A stretch of DNA of 39,384 nucleotides. Source: an uncultured Acetatifactor sp. (GTDB lineage Bacteria > Bacillota > Clostridia > Lachnospirales > Lachnospiraceae). Each line of letters begins with the position of its first letter. Position 1 is the stretch's first letter. The notes beneath the pieces are model-generated. The model worked only from the letters and a program-made list of their open reading frames with translations. It searched no databases and was not told where the DNA came from. The position numbers and the translations under genes were made by a program. Positions 18,323 through 25,752 of the stretch are shown here, piece by piece. The stretch lies in contig CAJUFO010000041.1 of NCBI GenBank assembly GCA_910585615.1, forward strand, positions 1 through 39,384, written 5' to 3'.

Positions 18323-20181
18323 ATTGCCTCCTTCTTTTGCTCCATAATGTGGGGATACGTAATTTCATAGGTATTCTCCGCGAAATTCACGGTTACCTTG
18401 GTTCCGTCAGAAAAGGTGCTGCGCTGTATGCTCCGTTCTTCGTTCAGAAACTCATGGTTTATCATTTTCTCCATGGCTACATGTTTCTGAAGATCCCGAA
18501 TCACCTGCCATTGCCGGATGTTTTCCCGCAGTTCCCCGCCCTCCAGATATTCGCCCATATAGCCCATACCACCGTTCAGCAGGGCATGAAGGAAGCCTGT
18601 CGTCCCCTCCGGAATGCCCCAGGCGCCGGCGGGCATCATCCATGGTATGATTACGCAGTCGTGGTATACCAGGTTATAGAGAGGCACGGGAATGGCACAG
18701 TCTTTTATGTAGGGCGCCCAGTGGCAGAATACCTGCGCGCCCACAGCCCAGTCGTTCACCTCCTCCGAGGAAGGGGCCACGCCGTGGGCCGTCAGATAGT
18801 GAAAGCACCGGTTCCTGGCATCGATGCACTCCCTGCGGGTCATGGGATGGTGGGGATTGACGCATTCGTCCAGTTCGTTACAGGTGAACACGTCCAGATA
18901 GGTGCCCTCCAAATGAATCCCCGCGGCAAAAAGCTGCTCAAAATTTCGACGCACATAGTCCGGCGCAAGGGACGCGCAGAGGTAGTTCTGGGGCCCTCCG
19001 GCCCATCTTGCCAGGGAGAACAGGGTACCGTCCGCGCTCATGGCCGCATTGTCGGCGTCATAGGTAGGCGCGTCCAGATAGTAGTCCCGATACTGGTCAT
19101 GCACGCCGAACATATAACCAAGCTCCTGCATGGTGTCCGAGAGCTCCTTCAGGCCCTCCCACCCGCCGGCCTCTTTGCAGGGGGGCAGATAATCCGGGTG
19201 CTGGTTGTCGTATCCGGGCTGCCCCCAGCCGTCCAGATGCAGGTAGAGCTGGTCCACGCCCAGTCCCTTCAGGCGCTTCACCCTTTCGGTCCAGTGGGAG
19301 AACGGCACCAGCCTGTCGTTTTTTTCCGGATTTTCTTTGTCATAATAGGCGGAGCCTTCCGTCACATGGCTCTTGCCCTCCACATGCATGACGCAGCAAC
19401 CGATGAGCTTTTCCACATTGGGGTTCTGGGCGGCCTTCTCCTTTAAGGTGCGGGGACGCCCCTCTTCATCGGCTATTTCCCGGTAAAGCTTGCAGAGCGT
19501 GACGTAATCGCTGCCCGCGGGCACAAAGCAGTAGCTGACGGTTCGGGCATAGTCCATTTTTCCCATGGAAGGGAGATGGCGCAGGGATATCCGGGTGGGG
19601 CCTCCTGCGGGATGGTTTACGGTATAGGCGCTGTCCCAGCTCTGCCTCACATAGCACAGGTACCCGCCCTGCGGCGTAATCTCGCCCCACCAGGGCATGT
19701 AGGCCGACTCGGAGCCCATCTGTCCGTCAAAGGGAAGCTTCTCTCCCACCGCTTCCGGCCAGTCCGTGGGCAGAAGCTGTCCCTGCATGGTGTTCAGCAC
19801 CGCGTAAGAACCGGCTTCGTCCGCCACGAGAGGGCCTGGCCAGCAGACCTCCTTTACCCCGGAATCTCCTTCCCTGGCCAGCTCTGTCATATCGGTGGGA
19901 ACGAAGGTGCAGTCCACGAAGCCGGTAGTGTCATTGACGATGATGCGTGTCTCGAAAGCCAGTTTCCCGTACCCCTCAAATTCCCTGTAGCAGACGCTCT
20001 CGCCTGTGCCCAGGCCGGTCTTTAGGGGCATCCGGGTGATGCTGCCCGCGCTCTCGAAGAGAATTTCCTCTCCGCCGCACAGCCTGATGCAGGGCCTGTG
20101 CGCCTCATCGAAGCGCCAGGCTTTCCCGTTTGCCTTGACGAAGGCATCGGGGACGAGGGTCACATCGTGTTCATTTCTCAT
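18319..20181 (-). CDS. Predicted TIM-barrel glycoside hydrolase, DUF5696/GH101-like
   Basis: A 620-residue protein. The first 200 residues look like a beta-sandwich domain. The middle looks like a (beta/alpha)8 barrel, with acidic positions at strand ends in YLHLDGWGQPGYDN, MFGVHDQYRDYY, GTYLDVFTCNELDE and SSEEVNDWAVG; the Asp in TYLDVF and the Glu in SSEEVN are reasonable catalytic candidates. This arrangement resembles DUF5696 and GH101/GH129-type enzymes, but the substrate is unknown. No signal peptide is present, so it should act inside the cell. ATG 20181 has AGGAGG eight bases upstream. It is the first gene of an operon with a near-perfect promoter at 20278-20306 and is coupled to the DUF5107 gene. 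Confidence 0.65.
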   Translation of the reverse strand: MRNEHDVTLVPDAFVKANGKAWRFDEAHRPCIRLCGGEEILFESAGSITRMPLKTGLGTGESVCYREFEGYGKLAFETRIIVNDTTGFVDCTFVPTDMTELAREGDSGVKEVCWPGPLVADEAGSYAVLNTMQGQLLPTDWPEAVGEKLPFDGQMGSESAYMPWWGEITPQGGYLCYVRQSWDSAYTVNHPAGGPTRISLRHLPSMGKMDYARTVSYCFVPAGSDYVTLCKLYREIADEEGRPRTLKEKAAQNPNVEKLIGCCVMHVEGKSHVTEGSAYYDKENPEKNDRLVPFSHWTERVKRLKGLGVDQLYLHLDGWGQPGYDNQHPDYLPPCKEAGGWEGLKELSDTMQELGYMFGVHDQYRDYYLDAPTYDADNAAMSADGTLFSLARWAGGPQNYLCASLAPDYVRRNFEQLFAAGIHLEGTYLDVFTCNELDECVNPHHPMTRRECIDARNRCFHYLTAHGVAPSSEEVNDWAVGAQVFCHWAPYIKDCAIPVPLYNLVYHDCVIIPWMMPAGAWGIPEGTTGFLHALLNGGMGYMGEYLEGGELRENIRQWQVIRDLQKHVAMEKMINHEFLNEERSIQRSTFSDGTKVTVNFAENTYEITYPHIMEQKKEAI

Positions 20182-20517
20182 AAGTCTTTCCTCCTGTTCC
20201 ATTGGGCAAAATTAGGGGCGCTGTTGGGCCGATTCTGTTCGAATCTTCCGCTTTCCGCGGAGAAAGCTGTGCATTTTATTATATTGACTAACCTCAGAAT
20301 TGTCAATATGTACATTTTTAGGTTTTAAGATGCCTGTTCCGGCAGCACAATGTTCCATCTGATGCCTTACCGAAAAAAATTCTAGGGGGCAACGGTATTC
20401 GTGATATCATTTTACAAGTATTGCTTTCACGTTTTCTCAAGTCCGTCCCTCCCCGACATCTGCGCGGAAAGGAACATGCCAAAAACGGGCAAATAACGTA
20501 CAAAAAGCAAACCGCTA
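20182..20517. other. Divergent intergenic region
   Basis: The 601-bp gap between the hydrolase operon (minus) and the antiporter (plus) holds both promoters and the antiporter riboswitch, annotated separately. The part between 20310 and 20517 has no recognisable gene or structure. Confidence 0.5.
20278..20306 (-). promoter_or_regulatory. Consensus sigma-A promoter of the hydrolase operon, inside a palindrome
   Basis: On the minus strand TTGACA (20301-20306) and TATAAT (20278-20283) are separated by exactly 17 bp, a perfect consensus. The palindrome ATATTGAC-N13-GTCAATAT (20281-20309) overlaps the promoter, placing a possible repressor site across the -35 and spacer. A promoter this strong would be expected to need a repressor. 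Confidence 0.8.
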
Positions 20518-20546
20518 TTGACACCCATCCTGTCCTGTGCTACACT
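20518..20546 (+). promoter_or_regulatory. Sigma-A promoter of the riboswitch-antiporter transcript
   Basis: TTGACA at 20518-20523 and TACACT at 20541-20546 with a 17-bp spacer. The predicted start near 20553 places the riboswitch about 23 bases into the transcript. Confidence 0.75.
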
Positions 20547-20575
20547 GACAGGAACGATAGAAATAGAAATGCCTT

Positions 20576-20662
20576 TATGAGGGAGTAGTCAGCGCGATTC
20601 GCGTGGCAAGTCAACAAACGCGGCCTTTTAGGTCTGGCTTGTCTTAAATAACGAGACTCATA
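20576..20662 (+). ncRNA. yybP-ykoY-type (manganese) riboswitch
   Basis: The outer stem TATGAG (20576-20581) pairs with CTCATA (20657-20662). Directly inside are the conserved L1 segment GGGAGTAG (20581-20588) and, at the 3' side, the L3-like segment ACGAGAC (20651-20657), both hallmarks of the yybP-ykoY family, which binds Mn2+. Internal GCGCG/CGCGT and CAAG/CTTG pairings fit its other helices. It lies between a good promoter and a cation antiporter gene, the type of gene this class controls. A long hairpin (CATAGC paired with GCTATG, 20663-20714) follows and may be the expression platform. Confidence 0.8.
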
Positions 20663-20731
20663 CATAGCTGCGGAAAATGCCAGGTTCGTCCTGCAGGATG
20701 TTTTCTGCGCTATGCATGGGTCTTTTCTCTG
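20663..20731 (+). promoter_or_regulatory. Candidate expression platform hairpin
   Basis: CATAGC...GCGGAAAAT pairs with ATGTTTTC...GCGCTATG (20663-20714), followed after a few bases by TCTTTTCT. It abuts the riboswitch outer stem and could act as a terminator competing with that stem. The T tract is weak, so the mechanism is uncertain. Confidence 0.45.
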
Positions 20732-20782
20732 TAAGGAAAAGTACCGGCAAATCTCAAAATACGAAAGAAAGAGGTTGGAAAA

Positions 20783-21751
20783 ATGGAATTGGCAACGGTA
20801 ATCTTCTTGTTTCTCGTTGGAATCGTATTCATCGTAAAGGGCGGGGACTTCTTCGTGGACGCGGCATCCTGGATTGCGGAGGTCAGCGGCATCCCGAAGC
20901 TGATCGTGGGGGCCACGATCGTCAGCCTGGCCACTACCCTGCCGGAGATGCTGGTCTCCGTCATGGCCGCGGCAAAGGGCAGCGTGGACATGGCCATCGG
21001 CAACGCCGTGGGCAGCGTCACCGCCAACATCGGCCTGATCATGGCGATTTCCCTGATCTGCATGCCGGGCATCATCAAGCGGGCGGATTATCTCATGAAG
21101 TCAGTCCTGATGCTGGCCGCCTCCATCCTGATCGTACTGTCCGGCGTGGCGGGCGAGATGGGCACTGCCATCACCATCGCCATGATGGTCATCTTTTTCT
21201 TCTTCCTGTGGGAGAACGTGAGCTCCGCGAAGCGCTCCATGAAAGCCAGCGCGGATGCGGCAGGGCGCAGGAAAATCGAGGGGAAGAAGGAAATCGCCGT
21301 GAACCTGGTGAAGTTCGCGGTGGGGGCCGTGGGCATCGTCTGGGGCGCGGATCTCCTGGTGGACAACGGCAGCGCTCTGGCCGCCATGGTGGGGGTGCCG
21401 GAGCGGGTCATCGGCGTGACCATCATCGCCGTGGGGACCTCCCTGCCGGAGCTGGTCACCACCGTCACCGCCATCATCAAGAAGCAGTCCTCGCTCTCCG
21501 TGGGCAATATCCTGGGGGCGAACATCATCGACCTGACATTAATCTTGCCCCTGTGCTCTCTGGTGTCCGGGAAAGCGCTGCCCATCGCGGCCACCTCCGC
21601 CAGGTACGACCTTCCGGCCTGCCTTTTGGTGGGATGCATCGCCGTGATTCCCGCCATGGTGTTCCAGAAATTCCAGAAATGGCAGGGCATCCTGCTCCTG
21701 TGCGTATATGCGGTCTATCTGTACCTGACCTGTTCTGCCATAGGGGCTTAG
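20783..21751 (+). CDS. CaCA-family cation antiporter (YrbG-like), predicted Mn2+ or Ca2+ exporter
   Basis: A 322-residue membrane protein of the Ca2+:cation antiporter superfamily. It has about ten helices and the two inverted alpha-repeats: alpha-1 with SLATTLPE then GNAVGSVTAN (about residues 47-78), and alpha-2 with AVGTSLPE then GNILGANIID (about 214-246). The paired Glu and Asn residues form the ion site. A short cytoplasmic loop (about 148-170, rich in Lys/Arg) joins the halves. Family members are usually annotated as calcium/sodium antiporters. The upstream manganese-type riboswitch argues that this one exports Mn2+, as other genes under that switch do. Start ATG 20783 has GAGG eight bases upstream. 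It is a single-gene unit ending at a strong terminator. Confidence 0.9.
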   Translation: MELATVIFLFLVGIVFIVKGGDFFVDAASWIAEVSGIPKLIVGATIVSLATTLPEMLVSVMAAAKGSVDMAIGNAVGSVTANIGLIMAISLICMPGIIKRADYLMKSVLMLAASILIVLSGVAGEMGTAITIAMMVIFFFFLWENVSSAKRSMKASADAAGRRKIEGKKEIAVNLVKFAVGAVGIVWGADLLVDNGSALAAMVGVPERVIGVTIIAVGTSLPELVTTVTAIIKKQSSLSVGNILGANIIDLTLILPLCSLVSGKALPIAATSARYDLPACLLVGCIAVIPAMVFQKFQKWQGILLLCVYAVYLYLTCSAIGA

Positions 21752-21778
21752 GCGACATGCGTCAAGGAAAGGATGGAA

Positions 21779-21837
21779 TCAAAAATCCCGCCCCGGACAG
21801 CGGATATCCGTTTTGCCTCCTGGGGCGGGATTTTTAT
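21779..21837. terminator. Bidirectional terminator between convergent genes
   Basis: AAAAATCCCGCCCC and GGGGCGGGATTTTT form a perfect long stem. A-runs and T-runs flank it on both sides, so it can stop the antiporter transcript (plus) and the MFS transcript (minus), whose stop codon it overlaps. Confidence 0.9.
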
Positions 21838-23090
21838 GACGCATCTGTCTTAAACACATTCCACCGCCTGGTACACAGAAGGCTAAGCAGCGTCCCAACG
21901 AATGCCACCAGCGCCCAGAGCCACAACACGCTCTGCCAGCCCTTCTCCTGCGCCACCCAGGCGATTCCATAACTGGAAAGCGCACTTCCCACATAGGTGC
22001 AGGAATTCAACAGCCCGGAAATGGTGCTCACCTTCCCCTTTTTCTGAAAAAAGGCGGGAAGCATGCTCACCAGGATGACGTTCACGCCGTACATGCAGCC
22101 AGTGACCAGGGCGGCAAGGCCTACCGATACCAATACGTGGACAGAGGACAGGAAAGCAAGGAGCAGGCTGCCGCAAAATCCCGTCAAAAAGACCACTCCG
22201 GCGCACAGCAGTTCGTTCCGGATGAGCTTCCGGTTCAGTACGGAAGTAATCTCCAGACAGACGATGGAAAAAATCGGTAGCACCACTCCGCTTAAGATTG
22301 CCGAGGAACTGTCCAGCGAAAACGTCGCGGCCACATAGCTGGGCATCCAGGTGGTGATGCCATCACGCAAGACACCCTGCATGACGATGGCCGGCATCAC
22401 CAGCACCAGGACAGCGCTCTTTGAGAGCAGACGCCCTGGCCGGCCGGTGCCTGCCATAGTGGGCCGAGGAGTACTGCCTGTGCCGTCCCGCGCCCGGTTC
22501 CGGGCCTCCCCCGCGCGCTTCATCGCTGCCGGAACCCCTTTTATCCAGACCACCGCAAAGCATATGGCGCCTGCCGCGCACAGGAAGAACAGACTTTTCC
22601 ACCCCTTCCACCGAATGCAGGCAGGTGCCAGCAGGTAGACGGCAATCGTCCCCGCGGACGAGCCCCAGGTCACCCGGACTACGGCCTTTTTATATGTATC
22701 CCCGTCCAGACACGCCGACATGATTCGTACCATGGGCGGCCAGATCATGGCCTGGGCGAACCCGTTGATGCACCAGAAGACCAGAATCATTCCCGGCTCC
22801 GTGAAGATGGGGACGAGAAGGTTCATGCCCGCCGTGGTCAAAAGCCCTGCCAGAATCATCTTCTCAGGCTTCAGGCGGTCTCCTAGCCAGCCACTGATCA
22901 GCTGCCCCGCCCCATAGGTGATGAAGCTTCCCGTCACCGCCATGGACGCCGCAACCTTGCTGATGCCCTCCGCCCTTTCGACTTCCAGGAGCACCGCCCC
23001 GTAATTGATCCTCGTCAGATAGCTTATGAAATAGCATATCGTGCACAGAGCGATCAGCATCCCGCCACGGCTTTCTTTTTCCTCTTTCAT
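21834..23090 (-). CDS. MFS transporter, organophosphate:phosphate antiporter-like
   Basis: A 418-residue, 12-helix major facilitator protein. Features such as CYFISYLTRINYGAVL in helix 1, GWLGDRLKPEKM in the loop 2-3 signature and GFAQAMIWPPMVRIM in helix 4 resemble the OPA group (GlpT/UhpT-like), which swaps sugar or glycerol phosphates for phosphate. The central loop (about 195-225) is Arg- and Thr-rich. It follows the DeoR gene by 30 bp on the same strand and is probably co-transcribed and controlled by it; DeoR proteins typically sense sugar phosphates, which fits. The substrate cannot be told. Confidence 0.8.
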   Translation of the reverse strand: MKEEKESRGGMLIALCTICYFISYLTRINYGAVLLEVERAEGISKVAASMAVTGSFITYGAGQLISGWLGDRLKPEKMILAGLLTTAGMNLLVPIFTEPGMILVFWCINGFAQAMIWPPMVRIMSACLDGDTYKKAVVRVTWGSSAGTIAVYLLAPACIRWKGWKSLFFLCAAGAICFAVVWIKGVPAAMKRAGEARNRARDGTGSTPRPTMAGTGRPGRLLSKSAVLVLVMPAIVMQGVLRDGITTWMPSYVAATFSLDSSSAILSGVVLPIFSIVCLEITSVLNRKLIRNELLCAGVVFLTGFCGSLLLAFLSSVHVLVSVGLAALVTGCMYGVNVILVSMLPAFFQKKGKVSTISGLLNSCTYVGSALSSYGIAWVAQEKGWQSVLWLWALVAFVGTLLSLLCTRRWNVFKTDAS

Positions 23091-23120
23091 CGTTCTCCCA
23101 ATCTTCCTTCCTTTTTTCGT

Positions 23121-23894
23121 TCAGCTTTTCTTCCCTCTCAGCACCCGAATCTGGTTTTCCAGGTACAGGTTGTAGATCTCCCCCTCAAGCCCGGAGTCCG
23201 TCACCAATGTGCAGTCCTGCCGCACATCCGCGATCTTCAGGAAGCCGCTCTTCTCGAATTTATCGCTGTCTGCCAGGAATATCGTCTCACCCGCCTGCTC
23301 CATCATCTTCTTCTGTATCGTGCACAACTCCCGGTCATAATCCATGACCCCGTACTGGATGGACACCGCCGACGGACAGATGATGGCCTTGTCCGCATGG
23401 AACCGCTCCAGGGACTCCAGCACCCAGGAGCCGTAAAACGCGTTCTCCCTGCCCATATAGAACCCGGAGCACAGGTACAGTTCGAAGCTCTCTTTGTTTT
23501 TCAGCGCATCGAAAACGTCCAGACAGCTAGTGATTATCGTCAGCCTTTCAAAACGCTCCCGCAGCATTCCCGCAAATTCCACCGCCGTGCTTCCGCAGTC
23601 CACCATGAGAATGTCGGATTCGGAAATCAACTCTGCCGCATACCGCACCAGCTCCGCCTTTTTCTCCTGGTTCTTTCCGCTGCGCTCCTTCCGATCCAGA
23701 TATTCCCCGCTGCGCGGAATCCGCAAGGCTCCGCCATGGACACGGCGGAGGCTGTTCTGCTTTTCCAGCTCCAGCAGATCCCTGCGGATGGTCTCCACAG
23801 ACACGCCAAACCGCTCCGTCAGTTCTCCGATTTTGGCCGCGCCCTTGGCGTTTATGAACTCTATGATTTCCTGTTGCCTCTCCGTGGCAAACAT
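23121..23894 (-). CDS. DeoR/GlpR-family transcriptional regulator
   Basis: A 257-residue regulator. The N-terminal winged helix contains RQQEIIEFINAKG and the family signature VETIRRDLLELE with RRVHGGAL (about residues 5-58). The C-terminal DeoRC sugar-phosphate sensor domain has VDCGSTAVEFAGML and the later SDKFEKSGF motif. Two ATGs lie two codons apart; the second, at 23894, is eight bases from AGGAG and is preferred. The promoter at 23996-24024 and a series of TCCACA repeats lie upstream, likely including its own operator. It forms an operon with the MFS gene. Confidence 0.88.
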   Translation of the reverse strand: MFATERQQEIIEFINAKGAAKIGELTERFGVSVETIRRDLLELEKQNSLRRVHGGALRIPRSGEYLDRKERSGKNQEKKAELVRYAAELISESDILMVDCGSTAVEFAGMLRERFERLTIITSCLDVFDALKNKESFELYLCSGFYMGRENAFYGSWVLESLERFHADKAIICPSAVSIQYGVMDYDRELCTIQKKMMEQAGETIFLADSDKFEKSGFLKIADVRQDCTLVTDSGLEGEIYNLYLENQIRVLRGKKS

Positions 23895-24135
23895 TTGCAT
23901 TTCTCCTATCTTGCTTATCTTCCTCCGGCCGTGCCGTATTCATATAACAACGGCCTTCCTGCCTGCCTTTTCCACACATCTGCAACTTATACCACATTAT
24001 AACAACTATTTCCACATATTGCAATAGGAAATCCACATGATATACACAGAATTCCACACGCTAAATCATCCACACTGGCATCTCTTTTTCGGCTAATATC
24101 TCTCTGAATATAATTTTCGCCAACCCGTGACAAAA
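23895..24135 (-). promoter_or_regulatory. DeoR promoter region with five TCCACA (TGTGGA) repeats
   Basis: On the minus strand a promoter TTGCAA (24019-24024), 17-bp spacer, TATAAT (23996-24001) is present. TCCACA occurs on the plus strand at 23981, 24011, 24032, 24053 and 24069. Spacings are 30, 21, 21 and 16 bp; the first three are close to whole helical turns, so bound proteins would lie on one face. One site is in the spacer and one just downstream of the -10. They are candidate operators for the adjacent DeoR protein. They also resemble the 3' part of DnaA boxes. Confidence 0.6.
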
Positions 24136-24192
24136 AACAAGCATATCTCGGCTATTATCTATTGTTTAGTATCTTAGCCGAAATATGCCTGT
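24136..24192 (-). terminator. Rho-independent terminator of the GPH transporter gene
   Basis: On the minus strand GCATATTTCGGCTA pairs with TAGCCGAGATATGC around a 20-base loop and is followed by TTGTTTTTTG. It lies 15 bp beyond the transporter stop. Confidence 0.75.
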
Positions 24193-24206
24193 CTTCAAAA
24201 AAAGCT

Positions 24207-25541
24207 TTATCCCTTCTTAGCCGCGTTCACCCGTTCCACCTGCTCCGCCAGCCTCTCCTTGGTCAGTGGATATGCGCCGAAGAGCAATGCCCCCGCCACG
24301 CACATGACCGCGGGCACGGCGATGGTACAGACAATCAGGGCCGTGCGCACCTGGGGCGGCTGGGTCTGGGCCTCTCCCCGGAAGCCTGCCGCTTCCAGGA
24401 TATAGCCCGGAATGGCGCCGCCCACGCCCATGCCGCACTTGGTGATGAAGCCGGACAGGGCCGCGATGGCCGCGTCCGCCCGATACCCCAGCTCCAGCTC
24501 CACATAATCCGTGTTGTCCGCCTGGATGCCGTAGGTCAGGGGCATGCACAGCCCGTCCGCGAACCCGGCGATGGCCATGGCTGCAAGCAGGATGGGGATG
24601 CTGGTGACGTCAATCAGGCGTAGGAGCGGCGCCGTGCCAATCAGGGTCAGGCTCAGCATATAGGCCTTCTTTCGCCCAATCTTTCGAATCAAAGCGCCCA
24701 CCAGCAGCGTAGCCGGAAGCAGCGCGCACAGCTGCACCACGGACACCACGCTCATCAGCTTCAGATTCCCAATCACATACGTAAAGAAATACGCCAATGT
24801 GGTATTCATCACATATTTCCCAATCATGTAAATCAACGCGGCGGAAAAGGTGATAGCCACCGGCTTCTGGCCCAGGATGCGGAACAGATCCTTTATCTGA
24901 TAGCTGTCCTTCCCCGGCTGGGCCTGCACCCGCTCCTTCAGCCCCAGCGCGCCCGCGATGGAACAGCCTGCAATCACCGCCGTGGCGATCAATACCAGGG
25001 TGATATAGCCCTCCTTCTCGGAGACATTGCCGATGATCACAGGGGCGCTTAAGTTCACCAGAAAGGAGCCCAGGGTGTACACGAAGCCCTTCTGGGCGCT
25101 TAAGGCGCTGCGCTCCTCCATATCGAGAGTCATCACCGGCAGCATGCTGTTCAGGGAGATGTCCATCACCGGGAACAGCACCCCAATCATCAGGTAGGTC
25201 ACATAGGCGATGGCCAGCTTCCCGGAGGTGGCCATCAGGGGCGCGAACCAAATCAGCAGGAAGTTCAGGGAGCACAGCGCCGTACCCACGATCAGGGTGG
25301 GGCGGAAATGCCCGTGCTTCGTGGTGGGCAGTCTGTCGATGAGGAATCCCATAAAGGGATCCTTCAGCGCGTCCATCACCCTGGCAATCAAGAACAGGGT
25401 GGCGCAGGCCGCCGGGTTCAGTCCTATCACATTGGTGTAGAATATCAGCAGGTAGGACCCCAGTATGGTCTGGATGGGGATATTCCCCAGGTTCGCCAGC
25501 GCAAAGCTGATTTTTTCTTTCATGGTAACTTTATCACTCAT
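24207..25541 (-). CDS. GPH-family sugar:cation symporter
   Basis: A 444-residue, 12-helix transporter of the glycoside-pentoside-hexuronide:cation family. Diagnostic segments are LIFYTNVIGLNPA in helix 1-2, RVMDALKDPFMGFLIDRLPT (the family DxxxDP motif) and GFADGLCMPLTYGIQADNTDYVELELG near residue 350. These proteins import glycosides, pentosides or hexuronides with H+ or Na+. Start ATG 25541 has AAAGG seven bases upstream. The gene lies between a peptidase gene and a regulator gene, all on the minus strand, but has its own terminator. It fits the plant-glycan theme of the window, though its substrate is not shown. Confidence 0.9.
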   Translation of the reverse strand: MSDKVTMKEKISFALANLGNIPIQTILGSYLLIFYTNVIGLNPAACATLFLIARVMDALKDPFMGFLIDRLPTTKHGHFRPTLIVGTALCSLNFLLIWFAPLMATSGKLAIAYVTYLMIGVLFPVMDISLNSMLPVMTLDMEERSALSAQKGFVYTLGSFLVNLSAPVIIGNVSEKEGYITLVLIATAVIAGCSIAGALGLKERVQAQPGKDSYQIKDLFRILGQKPVAITFSAALIYMIGKYVMNTTLAYFFTYVIGNLKLMSVVSVVQLCALLPATLLVGALIRKIGRKKAYMLSLTLIGTAPLLRLIDVTSIPILLAAMAIAGFADGLCMPLTYGIQADNTDYVELELGYRADAAIAALSGFITKCGMGVGGAIPGYILEAAGFRGEAQTQPPQVRTALIVCTIAVPAVMCVAGALLFGAYPLTKERLAEQVERVNAAKKG

Positions 25542-25624
25542 TTATCTGCCTTTCTTAAAGGGACTCCCCCTCATCTCCACCGCCGGCATCCCACCGGAAA
25601 CCATACAATGCCGCTGCGCTGCGG

Positions 25625-25747
25625 CCCCTCCGCCAGCCGCTCTCCGGGCAGCTGCGCTCTGCCTCACCCCAGAGCTTGCGGTACTTGCATACTACGGGGC
25701 TTCTGTGCAGCATTGGCCGCCCCCGCCAGCCGCTCTCCGGCTCTGGC
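25625..25747. repeat. Spaced GC-rich direct repeat
   Basis: CCGCCAGCCGCTCTCCGG occurs twice about 93 bp apart in the gap between the peptidase stop and the GPH start. The intervening DNA is GC-rich and holds no convincing gene. Confidence 0.5.
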
Positions 25748-25752
25748 AGATA

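Noticed and set aside
12080..20181. A complete ABC importer with its own ATPase
   Set aside because: No Walker-type ATPase gene is present in the operon; the importer must borrow one from elsewhere.
23981..24074. Replication origin based on DnaA-box-like sites
   Set aside because: No site matches TTATCCACA exactly, there is no dnaA, dnaN or AT-rich unwinding region in context, and an operator array for the adjacent DeoR gene is a simpler reading.
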